Positions 1 through 8,554 of a stretch of DNA of 64,000 bases are shown here, piece after piece. Every line of letters starts with the position of its first letter. Position 1 is the first letter of the stretch. Position numbers and translations under genes: made by a program. The notes beneath the pieces are model-generated. The model ran no database searches. It was not told the origin of the DNA and saw nothing but the letters and a program-made list of their open reading frames with translations. The stretch lies in NCBI RefSeq assembly GCF_012516375.2, contig NZ_CP051204.2, forward strand, positions 2,914,001 to 2,978,000. Reading direction: 5' to 3'. This DNA comes from Chitinophaga oryzae. Its GTDB lineage: Bacteria > Bacteroidota > Bacteroidia > Chitinophagales > Chitinophagaceae.

Positions 1-146
1 CCGGCAGGATAGAAGAAGAAACCACCGTGGGCGGCATGCCGGCCATCCGCCCCAGCATAGAAGGATGGGCAAGAGTATACGGCTACAACACTATTTCCAT
101 CGATCCGGAAGACGATCCTTACGCTTACGGACTACAGGTAATCTGA
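1..146 (+). CDS. 4-hydroxyproline 2-epimerase (proline racemase family), 3' end only
   Basis: This is the C-terminal 47 residues of a gene that begins outside the window. The frame reads from base 3 to the TGA at 144-146. The tail matches the end of the proline racemase/4-hydroxyproline epimerase family: an EEETTVGG stretch, then MPAIRPSIEG, then an ISIDPEDDPYAYG-type ending. Family enzymes convert trans-4-hydroxy-L-proline to cis-4-hydroxy-D-proline. The next gene starts 9 bp downstream and is a D-amino-acid dehydrogenase type flavoprotein, the expected second step of hydroxyproline catabolism, so the two probably form an operon. The catalytic cysteines are outside the window, so epimerase cannot be separated from racemase here. 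Confidence 0.75.
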   Translation, partial: GRIEEETTVGGMPAIRPSIEGWARVYGYNTISIDPEDDPYAYGLQVI

Positions 147-155
147 TAACAGACT

Positions 156-1405
156 ATGAAAGTAATCATCATCGGCGGCGGTATTATCGGGTTGGGCAGC
201 GCCTATTACCTGCAACAGGCAGGCTACAGCGTGACGGTGGTAGACCGGACAGATATGTTGCAGGGCTGTTCCTACGGCAACGCAGGATATGTGTGCCCAG
301 CCACTTTGTGCCGCTCGCTACTCCCGGCATTGTACGGCAGGGCCTCAAATGGATGCTGAACGCGTCCAGCCCTTTTTATATACAGCCTTCGCTTAACCGC
401 GACCTGGTCAACTGGGGCCTGAAATTTATGAAGAGCGCCACACGGCAGCATGTAGCGCGTTCGGCAGCTCCGCTGCGCGATATCGCCCTGCTCAGCAAAC
501 AGCTGTATGAGTCGTGGAACACTGTGCCCGGCCTGGATTTCGCTTATGCGCCTATCGGTATGATGGAACTGTTCCAGACAGAACAGAACGCCCACCATGC
601 CCATGAAACAGTGAAAGAGGCGGCGGAGTTGGGCATTGAAGCCCGCGTGCTGAACAGGGAACAGGTGTCGCAAATGGAACCGGATATGCCGCTGGAAGCG
701 CTGGGCGCAGTGTATTTTCCCGGCGACTCGCAGTTGTATCCCAACCTGCTGATGCGCAACCTGCTGGCTTACCTGGAGCAACAGGGCGTACAGTTCATGC
801 CGCACCAGGAGGTGACCGGCTTCACAGCCACCGGCAACCGGATCACCGGTGTACGTACTGCCGCCGCCACACTGGAAGCGGACCATGTGGTGCTGGCCGC
901 CGGTGTGTGGAGCACCGCCCTCGCCAGGGAATTGAAACTCAATATCCCCATGGTAGGCGGCAGAGGATATTCTGTTACGTTTGAAAATACGCCGTTCAAA
1001 GTACATCATTCCATCATCCTCAGCGAAGCAAGGGTGGCTATCTCTCCCATGGATGGCAACAAAATCCGCTTCGGAGGAACGATGGAAATCACCCCGTTGC
1101 ATACCCCTCCGCGGATGCGGCGCGTGCAGGGCATCTTCGACTCGGTGAAACGGTACTTCCCCGGCTTTGATATGGCAGTTCCGCCGGCAGACAAGGTATG
1201 GTACGGCTACCGGCCCTGCAGCGCCGACGGTCTGCCTTATATCGGGAACCTGTCCCGCTATCCCAATGTAACAGTTGCCACAGGTCATTCCATGCTGGGC
1301 ATCAGCCTCGGCGCGGCTACCGGGAAACTGGTGGCCGAACTGGTGGCCGGACAGCCGGCATCGATGGACCTGCGGCCTTTCCATCCCGAAAGGTTTGGGC
1401 GGTGA
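156..1405 (+). pseudogene. FAD-dependent D-amino-acid (D-hydroxyproline) dehydrogenase, frameshifted
   Basis: This is a DadA/DAO-family flavoprotein of about 416 residues. It begins with the FAD-binding motif MKVIIIGGGIIGLGSAYYL and an acidic residue after the second strand (VVDR). The reading frame breaks at the CCC run at 296-298. Before it the frame gives GCSYGNAGYVCP; after it the next frame continues with SHFVPLATPGIV. Adding one C restores the family-typical G(N)AGY..PSHF.PLA.PG stretch. The C-terminal half keeps the substrate domain and the closing GHSMLGISLGAATGKLVAEL FAD segment. Known relatives oxidise D-amino acids or cis-4-hydroxy-D-proline. The ATG at 156 lies 9 bp after the epimerase stop. 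It is either a real null allele or a homopolymer sequencing error; everything else looks intact. Confidence 0.8.
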
Positions 1406-1433
1406 AAGCCCGCATAAAATGAAACAACAAAAG

Positions 1434-1467
1434 AAGCCTTTAAACTACCCCGTTTAAAGGCTTTTTT
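1434..1467 (+). terminator. Rho-independent terminator after the hydroxyproline genes
   Basis: Perfect 12-bp inverted repeat (AAGCCTTTAAAC / GTTTAAAGGCTT) with a 6-nt loop, followed by a T run. It lies 29 bp after the dehydrogenase stop. Confidence 0.85.
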
Positions 1468-1673
1468 GTGCTTATAAGGACTCCTGCTGATTGATGGGGC
1501 CGTCATGATGAAGATCACCTGTTTTGCCGGTGAATAGGGCATTTGAAGGAATGAGAAGAGCAGGTAGTGCATGTATACCGTTTTAAAATGGAACCACCCT
1601 ATACGAAAACGGCTTTCGACGCTTTTAATAACAGGTAAAACACCCCGGCGCAGCAACGCCGGGGCGCGAGATA

Positions 1674-2030
1674 TTATCCCAGTATCTCCACTTCTTCCGG
1701 GATCACAAAGAAGAGTGTGCATCCGGAAGGACTGCTAACGGAATGTTTAAATCCCGGCGGCGTATACAGGTAGTCGCCGGCCGACAAAGTAACCTGCTCC
1801 AGTACCGCTTCCCCGCTTAAGACAAAAATTTCTTCTCCCGCAGGATGATTATGATACGGGTAGACAGCGCCCGGCTCAAATTTCAGCAGGATCGTTTTCG
1901 ACCGCTGACTGGCTTCGTCATACCGCAATGACTTAACAAAAATACCTTTGTAGTGAATGCCTTTTTCGATGAGCGGCAGCCAGTCTTGCTGGTTACTGTG
2001 CGTAATGTAGTGTTGGATGTCTGTATGCAT
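1674..2030 (-). CDS. ChrR-like cupin-domain protein
   Basis: A 118-residue single-domain cupin. Metal-ligand motif 1 is seen as PYHNHPAGEEIFVLSG (two His and a Glu) and motif 2 as GDYLYTPPGFKHS, so a mononuclear metal site is likely. The sequence resembles ChrR/anti-sigma-type and small dioxygenase-like cupins; the substrate is unknown. Its start is 2 bp from the stop of the upstream DoxX gene, which implies co-transcription. The AraC regulator at 2535-3329 is upstream on the same strand and may control both. There is no signal peptide, so it is probably cytoplasmic. Confidence 0.8.
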   Translation of the reverse strand: MHTDIQHYITHSNQQDWLPLIEKGIHYKGIFVKSLRYDEASQRSKTILLKFEPGAVYPYHNHPAGEEIFVLSGEAVLEQVTLSAGDYLYTPPGFKHSVSSPSGCTLFFVIPEEVEILG

Positions 2031-2032
2031 GA

Positions 2033-2452
2033 TTATGAATTTAATAATTGATCAATACTCCAGCGATAGGAGGGGAGGGTGGCCAGCAAAAAAGCGCCGG
2101 CGCTGAAGGCGAATACGGAATAGTCCAGCGGCTCTTTAATTCCGTAGGAGTATGTCATGGCCGCGGCGAACAACAGGGTGAGCGCTGCCGCAATGCAGGC
2201 GGCCAGCTGGGTTTTGAATCCCGTCAGCAGCATAATGCCCAGTGATGCTTCCAGGAAGGTGGCCACTACAGCGATAGCGGGTATTATTCGGGAAGGGGCG
2301 AAGGAGTTGACCTGTGCCGTGTATTGCAGAAAGTTATTCCAGCCGGAAGAGTGGCTTCCCCAGAGGTTTAACCGGCTGGCCACGGCCGACAGGAAGCCGG
2401 CTCCCAGTGAGAGCCGCAGCAGCAAAGCGGCGATGTCCTGATATGATTTCAT
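2033..2452 (-). CDS. DoxX family integral membrane protein
   Basis: A 139-residue hydrophobic protein with four predicted membrane segments. The N-terminal LLLRLSLGAGFL and central EASLGIMLLTGF stretches are typical of DoxX/DoxD-like quinone-linked membrane proteins. It is the first gene of a two-gene unit with the downstream cupin (2-bp gap). Family members are linked to redox and thiol stress, but the exact reaction is not defined by sequence. The pairing of DoxX, a small cupin and an AraC regulator suggests an inducible detoxification or oxidation unit; this is inference. Confidence 0.82.
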   Translation of the reverse strand: MKSYQDIAALLLRLSLGAGFLSAVASRLNLWGSHSSGWNNFLQYTAQVNSFAPSRIIPAIAVVATFLEASLGIMLLTGFKTQLAACIAAALTLLFAAAMTYSYGIKEPLDYSVFAFSAGAFLLATLPSYRWSIDQLLNS

Positions 2453-2534
2453 GTACTGTTTGTTTTTGACAGTACAAAGTTGGCTTTTCGGGAGGGGTTA
2501 GAGAATAGAGAATCCTGTAAAAAACATGTAACAT

Positions 2535-3329
2535 TTACAGGGCGTATTGTTCTTTATACTGTTTGGGAGATAACTGAGCCTGTTTTTTAAAGAAATTGGA
2601 GAAATAGAAAGGGTCGTTAAAGCCCAGTTTATAGGCGACTTCTTTTACCGTAAGGCTGCCATAGGTCAGCAGCCGCTTGGCTTCCGAAGTAACGAGGCTA
2701 TAGATCACGTTCTGGGCGGTTTTGCCGGCATGCAGGCGGGCCAGCTCGTTGAGTTTGGCTTCAGTAGTGCCCAGGAGAACGGCCAGTTGTTTCAGGGTGT
2801 AATTATGCTCAAAATTGTTTCTCACAGCTTCCAGGAACCGGAGGAAAAGCGCGTCGGGTTTCCAGATCTCATCGCCCCGTTGTACCTTGGCCCGGTTGAT
2901 GGCCACCAGTATCAGTGTTATGCGGCTATGTACGGAGATCAGGTATTGATAGGGCTGTTGGGCCACTTCTTCCTGTATCAGCGCCAGCTGCCTGTCTGCC
3001 ACGCCACTGCCGACGGATATCACTTCGTTCATCGCAAAATGACAGAAAAGGCCGTTGTGGAAAATCAGTTCTATGTCGTTATCATCCTTACAGAAAAAAT
3101 CGAGGGTGAATTCCAGCAGGTAGCCTGTAGCCTGGTGGTTTTCCCGGATATGATGTATCTGCCCGGAGGTGATGGTGATCACATCGCCGGCCCCCAAAGG
3201 GAAGTCACGGTGATCGACGGAGACCACCAGCGAGCCGGTATGGCAATACAGCAACACATACCGCATGATGCGGCGTGGTTTGTCCGGAAGCGGGTACTGG
3301 TCGAGTGGTGTAATGGTGATCATCGGCAT
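2535..3329 (-). CDS. AraC family transcriptional regulator
   Basis: 264 residues. The N-terminal half is a cupin-like sensory domain (PLGAGDVITITSGQIHHI). The C-terminal ~100 residues contain two helix-turn-helix units: YTLKQLAVLLGTTEAKLNEL, then the AraC signature VKEVAYKLGFNDPFYFSNFFKKQAQLSPKQY. It lies 82 bp upstream of the DoxX/cupin genes in the same direction and is a good candidate for their regulator. It also follows the secreted protein at 3339-4283 with a 9-bp gap, so it could be transcribed from that gene's promoter. The ligand is unknown. Confidence 0.9.
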   Translation of the reverse strand: MPMITITPLDQYPLPDKPRRIMRYVLLYCHTGSLVVSVDHRDFPLGAGDVITITSGQIHHIRENHQATGYLLEFTLDFFCKDDNDIELIFHNGLFCHFAMNEVISVGSGVADRQLALIQEEVAQQPYQYLISVHSRITLILVAINRAKVQRGDEIWKPDALFLRFLEAVRNNFEHNYTLKQLAVLLGTTEAKLNELARLHAGKTAQNVIYSLVTSEAKRLLTYGSLTVKEVAYKLGFNDPFYFSNFFKKQAQLSPKQYKEQYAL

Positions 3330-3338
3330 AAAATGAAA

Positions 3339-4283
3339 TTATTTAACCTGTATGGAGGCGGCCATTTTTTTAAAATGCTGAAGGTCGCCGGTGGTATCTT
3401 TTTTACTGATGGCCTGCAATACAATGGCCTGGTCGCCTTTTACCACCACGCAGCAATAGGCGGTCACGGGTTTGTTTTTGAGCTGTCCCTGTATCTCAAC
3501 CTGGTAAGCTTCGTTGTTATTGATACGGTCGCTGCTTTCCTGTTTTGTCTCCGGGTCGGTAAGGCCATACTCGCGGAATTTTCCCACCATCATCGCGGCA
3601 ATTTCTTTCGGAGGCGCGGTGTTGTCATTGGGAAACTGGGCCACCATCACAAACGGGCCGTCGGGATCTTCTTTGGTGTCTGCCCCGTTGACGGTGTAAA
3701 TATAGAGGCTGGCGGCATATTTAAAGAAACGGAAAGGTGTTTCTTTGGTGTCCATGGTAAAATTGGCCGTTTCAAAAGGATCTATTATCTGCTGCGGGTC
3801 GTACCAGATGCTGCGGAGGCAGGCCAGCATTTCCTTCCGGGCGGTTTCGTTGCCCGTGGGGTATACCGCCATGACAGAGGTGGAAAAGGTGGTGTCTCCG
3901 AAAACAAGTCCGAGGGTGATGTGGGTAGGAGCGCCCTGTGCCGCCACGAATTTGGCAGGGTAGCCATCGATATTAAGTTCCTGGTAATCGTACACCGTGG
4001 CGCCTTTTTCAACGAAAGCGGCTTTGCTGAAGGAGGCGGCGTTGGTATAGAAGTTACCGCCCGGCAGGTCGTACACATTGATCATGCCCCTCTCTTTGTG
4101 ATGGAGGCCGATAAAGTTTTTGGCGATAGTATACTGCGCCGGCGGTATCATATACAGATGCGTACCGGGGATACGTACATGCCGGGCCGTTTTGGTATTG
4201 CGGATGATACTGTCCAGCTTGTACTGGGAGCGGGCGCCGGCTGCCATGCATAATAACAGACAAAGCGACAGGAATGGTTTCAT
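3339..4283 (-). CDS. Secreted protein of unknown function
   Basis: 314 residues with a clear type I signal peptide (MKPFLSLCLLLCMAAGARSQ) and a soluble remainder, so it is periplasmic or exported. No catalytic motif was recognised. It contains evenly spread alpha/beta sequence with a VVKGDQAIVLQAISKKDTTG stretch near the end, and a short FKKMAASIQVK tail typical of PsbP/MOG1-like or DUF-type Bacteroidota proteins. It stands first in a minus-strand run with the AraC gene 9 bp behind it. Confidence 0.7.
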   Translation of the reverse strand: MKPFLSLCLLLCMAAGARSQYKLDSIIRNTKTARHVRIPGTHLYMIPPAQYTIAKNFIGLHHKERGMINVYDLPGGNFYTNAASFSKAAFVEKGATVYDYQELNIDGYPAKFVAAQGAPTHITLGLVFGDTTFSTSVMAVYPTGNETARKEMLACLRSIWYDPQQIIDPFETANFTMDTKETPFRFFKYAASLYIYTVNGADTKEDPDGPFVMVAQFPNDNTAPPKEIAAMMVGKFREYGLTDPETKQESSDRINNNEAYQVEIQGQLKNKPVTAYCCVVVKGDQAIVLQAISKKDTTGDLQHFKKMAASIQVK

Positions 4284-4458
4284 GTGTGATCGTTTACTAT
4301 CGGAAATGGTTGACAGGCGGGAGAAAAATGCCTTCCGCCCGCAGGTGGGACTGGGATCATGCTCCGGCGGTGTAAATGTCGGGTTTTATTTTGATTTTCT
4401 TATCGTGGTGTTATGGAGGGGTAAAAAGCCTTACAACCGCGTTGCAAGGCTCACTGTT

Positions 4459-4779
4459 TTACCAGCCAAAGCGGATGTAAAAAGTACCGTCATGGAAATC
4501 GATTCGTTCGGACAGGAATTTCTTCTTCTTCCACTGTTTCTTGTTTTTAGATACCAGCTTCCAGTTGGGATGAAACCTGTATTTCAGCTTTTCGGGCTTG
4601 TCTATGCCATCTTCATAGTATCGCATCCCTTCGTAAGGAAAGTCAGGGCAGCTCTTCTGGAAGATAGCGTGCCACCTGCAACGCGGACATGCGGCGTACA
4701 TTTCTTTTCTTACGAGATTGTACGTTCTCCGATGGTCAGTTGTTTTCAGGATTTTAAGTTTGCTCACTTGTAAACACAT
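4459..4779 (-). CDS. Small basic protein with a CPRC motif, unknown function
   Basis: 106 residues, rich in Lys, Arg and aromatic residues. It has a CPRC pair (ACPRCRW) and a third Cys (SCPDFPYEGM), suggesting a small zinc-binding fold, and a lysine cluster (KNKKQWKKKKF). There is no signal peptide. I do not recognise a named family. Amino acid composition and a plausible ATG support a real gene, but it could be a non-coding open frame. It stands alone between divergent genes. Confidence 0.5.
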   Translation of the reverse strand: MCLQVSKLKILKTTDHRRTYNLVRKEMYAACPRCRWHAIFQKSCPDFPYEGMRYYEDGIDKPEKLKYRFHPNWKLVSKNKKQWKKKKFLSERIDFHDGTFYIRFGW

Positions 4780-4933
4780 TTGGTGCTACAAGGCGTCGAA
4801 TGTTTTTTTCATGACATAGGTTTGGAGCGAAGATAGGAAAAGCGGTACAATCTCCGGAAAATAGTATTTTCATATAGCCTATGCTGCCCGGCAGCTTTGA
4901 CGATTGCTATTATACGTAAACTTGTTCCACTAT

Positions 4934-6310
4934 ATGAAGCTCGTTCCCCTTTTGTTGCTGACCACCGCCGTATGCGGCGTTGCCACCGCCCAGTCCCGGC
5001 AGGCGGCCATGATCGATTCTATGGTCCGCAGGGCGCACCGCCTCGGCGTGTTTAATGGCAACTTGCTGGTGGCCGATCGTCACAAAGTGCTGTATAAAAC
5101 GGCGATCGGCGCGGCAGATGTCACGGGCAACGTACCGCTGACGGTACAGCACCGTTTTCATATCGGCTCCATCGCAAAAGAATTTAACGCCGTGGGTATC
5201 ATGATGCTGAAAGCACAAGGGAAGTTAAGCCTCGGGGATAAAGTGTCGCGGTATGTACCGGGACTGCCTTCCTGGGCGGATAGTATCACCATACAGCACC
5301 TGTTGCAGTATACCAGCGGATTGCCGGATATCAACTGGAAAACGGCAAAATCCGATGCCGACATCCTGCAGGACCTGAAAGATCTGCCACAGCTGATGTT
5401 CCGGCCGGGAAGCAACTATGCCTATAACAATGCGAACGTATTCCTGCAGCGGCGGATCATTGAAAAGGTCACCGGTATGCCGTTTAATATGTTCGTGGAA
5501 AAGCAGCAATTGCAACCCTGCGGGATGACCGCCTCGCTGATAGACCCGACAGAAAAAGACAGCCTGGTGGCCATCGCTTTTAGTGATGACCGCAAACCGG
5601 ACGCGTTGTTTTATCCGATCTCCGGCTGGACGGCCGTTACGCTGGATGATTTCTATAAATGGTCGCAGAGCATCGACGGTTTCCGGCTGCTGTCTCCGGA
5701 AGATACCCGCACCATCCTGTATCCCGCAGGGCCGAACAAACAGGCGGGACTCGGTGGAGGAGAGATGAAAGGCGATCGCATCGTCCGGCATATGCACGAT
5801 GGCTCCAGCCTGCACTTCAATGCATTACTGGTCAGCGATCCGCCCAAAGGCCGTACCATCATCCTGATGACCAATAACAAACAGGGGAATTTATATGAGC
5901 TGAATGCCGCTATCCAGGCTATTCTCGACGGAAAACCCTGGCAACAGCCCAAAAAGCCGGCGGAACTTCTCTTTAAAGGAATGCTGGACACGCTGAACGC
6001 ACAGCAGTGCCTCGCACTGTATCAACAGTTGAAAAAACAACACACGGACCAGTACAACTTTGACAGCGAAGCGCCGCTTAATAACATCGGCTATTATTAC
6101 CTTGGTCACGACAGAACAGATGATGCCATTGCCATTTTTGAATACAATACCCGGCTGTTCCCTTCTTCCGGTAATGTCTTCGATAGCCTGGGAGAGGCCT
6201 ACTACAAAAAAGGGGACAAGCAAAAAGCGCTGGCGAATTATAAGCGCTCGTTGGCGCTGGACCCGGGGAATACCAATGCGAAAAACCTGGTAGCGGAGAT
6301 GGAGAAATAG
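4934..6310 (+). CDS. Secreted serine hydrolase (beta-lactamase class C/PBP4-like) with C-terminal TPRs
   Basis: 458 residues counted from the ATG at 4934, which begins directly with a signal peptide (MKLVPLLLLTTAVCGVATAQ); an upstream start at 4904 would add 10 residues in front. The serine beta-lactamase fold is shown by the SxxK nucleophile S79-I-A-K82 and a YxN motif at Y164-N-N166. The last ~90 residues (VFDSLGEAYYKKGDKQKALANYKRSLALDP) are TPR-like. This serine-hydrolase-plus-TPR architecture is common in Bacteroidota; substrates could be peptidoglycan peptides or esters. A second gene with the same architecture is at 55,925-57,427, but the two are divergent in sequence. Single gene, convergent with the hydrolase at 6320-7060. 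Confidence 0.85.
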   Translation: MKLVPLLLLTTAVCGVATAQSRQAAMIDSMVRRAHRLGVFNGNLLVADRHKVLYKTAIGAADVTGNVPLTVQHRFHIGSIAKEFNAVGIMMLKAQGKLSLGDKVSRYVPGLPSWADSITIQHLLQYTSGLPDINWKTAKSDADILQDLKDLPQLMFRPGSNYAYNNANVFLQRRIIEKVTGMPFNMFVEKQQLQPCGMTASLIDPTEKDSLVAIAFSDDRKPDALFYPISGWTAVTLDDFYKWSQSIDGFRLLSPEDTRTILYPAGPNKQAGLGGGEMKGDRIVRHMHDGSSLHFNALLVSDPPKGRTIILMTNNKQGNLYELNAAIQAILDGKPWQQPKKPAELLFKGMLDTLNAQQCLALYQQLKKQHTDQYNFDSEAPLNNIGYYYLGHDRTDDAIAIFEYNTRLFPSSGNVFDSLGEAYYKKGDKQKALANYKRSLALDPGNTNAKNLVAEMEK

Positions 6311-6319
6311 CAACCTGTG

Positions 6320-7060
6320 TTATTCGTTAAAATATTTCGTGATAATCTTACTGATGATATCAGCCTTATTAAAAACCATGATGTGCCCGCCGCCTTTAAT
6401 GCGGTAGTCGGGATGTACCAGCCTGCTGGCAATCACCCTGTCGGCCGTTCCATGTATCTGGATGGTGCGTTCGGGCATCTGTTTATTATCCCAGTAGGCA
6501 ATGCTCTTCAGCGCCCAGCGGAAAAAAGAGACGTCTGTTGCCTGCAGCAGTTTCTTTAGCGTTTTTTTGTCCACCCGGGTTTTGGCGCCAAAATAACTGT
6601 TCGTCAGGAAATTGGTGCCTCTCAGCAGCGAGCCCGGAATGATCCGGTACAGGCCCAGTTTCATGAAAAAGAACTGGAATTTGTTCAACTCATCTTTTGT
6701 TCTGACAGAGGAGATCAATACCATTTTTTCTATCCTGATTTGTTTGGAAACCTCTACGGCCACAATGCCACCGAAGGACAGCCCGATGATATAGGGATGT
6801 TCCGCCGTGATCTGGCTTTTGATCCGTCCTGCGTACTGTGCAATCGTTTCGTCGGGCAATGCCGGTATCCAGGAAATATAGACCCTGCGGTAACCCGGCA
6901 GCTGCAGGTTCATAAAAGCTGTGGAATCCGCTCCGATACCACTGAAAAAATAAATCGTCTTTTGTGCTTCTTTAACAGTGTCGGCAGGGTTTTGAGAAAA
7001 CCCGTGGAAACTGATGAACAGGAATAAAACAGCAAAAACCACTTTCACACGTTGCGCCAT
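6320..7060 (-). CDS. Alpha/beta hydrolase, exported
   Basis: 246 residues with an N-terminal hydrophobic signal segment (VVFAVLFLFISFHGFSQ). The nucleophile elbow G93-L-S95-F-G-G is clear. The catalytic His is likely in the GGGHIMVFNKAD stretch near residue 231, and the third residue lies near HGTADRVI. The function is an exported esterase or acyl hydrolase of unknown substrate. The stop is only 9 bp from the convergent serine hydrolase stop. Upstream lies the large hairpin at 7125-7172, so it probably has its own promoter just after it. Confidence 0.8.
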   Translation of the reverse strand: MAQRVKVVFAVLFLFISFHGFSQNPADTVKEAQKTIYFFSGIGADSTAFMNLQLPGYRRVYISWIPALPDETIAQYAGRIKSQITAEHPYIIGLSFGGIVAVEVSKQIRIEKMVLISSVRTKDELNKFQFFFMKLGLYRIIPGSLLRGTNFLTNSYFGAKTRVDKKTLKKLLQATDVSFFRWALKSIAYWDNKQMPERTIQIHGTADRVIASRLVHPDYRIKGGGHIMVFNKADIISKIITKYFNE

Positions 7061-7124
7061 AACCTCTTTTAATTTTACCTGAATTCACCGGAACGCTGTG
7101 CGCAGAAAATTCAGGAAACGGCCT

Positions 7125-7172
7125 AAAAAAGAGAGACTTATGAATTTTTACATTCATAAGTCTCTCTTTTTT
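7125..7172 (-). terminator. 21-bp perfect hairpin terminator of the cupin-DapA-ferredoxin operon
   Basis: Left arm 7125-7145, loop TTTTAC, right arm 7152-7172, perfectly complementary, with A and T runs on both sides so it can act in either direction. It lies about 100 bp after the ferredoxin stop and about 65 bp before the start of the alpha/beta hydrolase gene. Confidence 0.85.
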
Positions 7173-7268
7173 ATTTTTTAATATATTATATTTTTTGTCG
7201 GGAATTAAATTTAAACAGATTTTAAAAAGAACCGGCACAAAAATACCTAAATAATCTGAGAAGGGCGG

Positions 7269-7595
7269 CTACAAAGTGTCGTAATTTATCCTGATATGAC
7301 TGCTTTGCGGGCTGGCCACACAGGTTAGGATCAAGCCGCTTTCCAGGTGGGTTGCTGACAGCACATAGTTCCTTCTCAGGCGGACTTCCCCTTCCTGCAG
7401 TTGGCATACACAGGTGCCGCACTGCCCCCGGCAGCAGGAATATGGTACGGCTATCCCGGCGCTGAGCAGGGCATCGAGGAGGGGAATCTGTTCGTCCCAC
7501 GTCACCTGGCTTGTCACGCCTCCCAGCGTCACGGTCACCGTGATACCGGCCGTAGCGCTGTCCGGTCCGTCCGTTTTCAACGTATCGGTGTTCAT
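7269..7595 (-). CDS. 2Fe-2S ferredoxin (plant type)
   Basis: 108 residues. The cluster ligands are visible: C54, C59, C62 in CCRGQCGTC (CX4CX2C) and C92 in LILTCVA (CX29C), the plant/oxygenase-type [2Fe-2S] pattern. An additional Cys (C55) and Cys 64 flank the site. It would carry electrons to an oxygenase or reductase partner, yet no oxygenase or flavin reductase gene is adjacent. It is the last gene of a cupin-DapA-ferredoxin operon, 11 bp after the DapA gene. The N-terminal ~17 residues precede the fold and are unconserved-looking. Confidence 0.88.
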   Translation of the reverse strand: MNTDTLKTDGPDSATAGITVTVTLGGVTSQVTWDEQIPLLDALLSAGIAVPYSCCRGQCGTCVCQLQEGEVRLRRNYVLSATHLESGLILTCVASPQSSHIRINYDTL

Positions 7596-7606
7596 GGTCG
7601 TCTGCT

Positions 7607-8503
7607 TTAAGCCGTCACGGCGCCTTTTACCTCGTCAAGGATGTGGCTGAGTTCAGTTATTTCTTCCGGTGACAACGGTTGCAGCGGGCTTCTGAACTCG
7701 CCGCCTTCCACGCCGAGCAGTGTCAGTCCGGCTTTGACCGATCTGGGAAGGCCTTTGGCGACAATGAATTTTAACAGGTTGACCTGCCGGTAGAACAGTC
7801 TTTGAGCTTCGTGCAGATCGCCGCTTTGCACCGCTTCGTACAGCGCTATGTTCAGTTCCGGGACCAGGTTGGCCGCAGCGGTGCACCACCCCGTCGCTCC
7901 GGCGGCAAAGGCTGCCAGGGCCAAAGGATTGGAACCGTTATAAAACGCGACCTCTTCTCCCAGCGTCTTTCTTAAAAAATGCATGCGCTGCACGTCGCCG
8001 GTACTTTCCTTTATCATCGTTACGTTGGGTATTTCCAGCAATCGCTTCAACAACGCTGGCGACATGTCCACCCCGCTGGTGGCCGGGTTATTGTACACCA
8101 TAATGGGAATGGAGATTTTCGACGCAACGGCATCATAGTGTCTGATGATTTCGTTGTCGGTCAGTTTCCAGTAACTCATGGGAATGATCATGACCGCCGT
8201 GGCGCCCACCCGTTCTGCAAACTGCGCATGGTGAATGGTCTTCTGCGTGGTGAGGTTGGAAACACCCACCAGCGTTGGGGCACGGAACGCTACCTGTTCT
8301 ATGGCGGCAACGGTGACCGCCTCCTTCTCTTCATCGGTAAGATAGGGGAGCACGCCGGTACTTCCCAGGGGTGCAATGCCGTGGCAGCCGGCGACTACCA
8401 GGCGTTCCACCTGTTTTTTAAACAGCGGGATGTCCACTTTTTCTTCTTTGTCGAACGGCGTAACAGGATACGCGATCACCCCTTTAAATGGTGTTTTATT
8501 CAT
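7607..8503 (-). CDS. DapA/N-acetylneuraminate lyase family aldolase or deaminase
   Basis: 298 residues, full length for this TIM-barrel Schiff-base family. The catalytic Lys is K165 (TMIKEST), the conserved Tyr is Y137 (MVYNNPA), and the substrate loop is G47-STG-V (PLGSTGVLPYL) where DapA proper has GTTGE. The substrate is therefore probably not aspartate semialdehyde but another 2-oxo acid or imine. One family member deaminates 1-pyrroline-4-hydroxy-2-carboxylate in hydroxyproline breakdown, and hydroxyproline genes lie at the left edge of this window; the link is suggestive only. The operon partners are a cupin upstream (51 bp) and a ferredoxin downstream (11 bp). Confidence 0.88.
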   Translation of the reverse strand: MNKTPFKGVIAYPVTPFDKEEKVDIPLFKKQVERLVVAGCHGIAPLGSTGVLPYLTDEEKEAVTVAAIEQVAFRAPTLVGVSNLTTQKTIHHAQFAERVGATAVMIIPMSYWKLTDNEIIRHYDAVASKISIPIMVYNNPATSGVDMSPALLKRLLEIPNVTMIKESTGDVQRMHFLRKTLGEEVAFYNGSNPLALAAFAAGATGWCTAAANLVPELNIALYEAVQSGDLHEAQRLFYRQVNLLKFIVAKGLPRSVKAGLTLLGVEGGEFRSPLQPLSPEEITELSHILDEVKGAVTA

Positions 8504-8554
8504 AGTGTTTTGTTTTAAAGAAAGCGTCTTCCGGGGAAGACGCCGGATGAATCA

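Noticed and set aside
272..1384. 370-codon minus-strand frame over the dehydrogenase gene
   Set aside because: Antisense of a recognisable FAD protein.
2730..4253. 507-codon plus-strand frame across the AraC and secreted-protein genes
   Set aside because: Crosses two clear opposite-strand genes with motifs; no recognisable domain.
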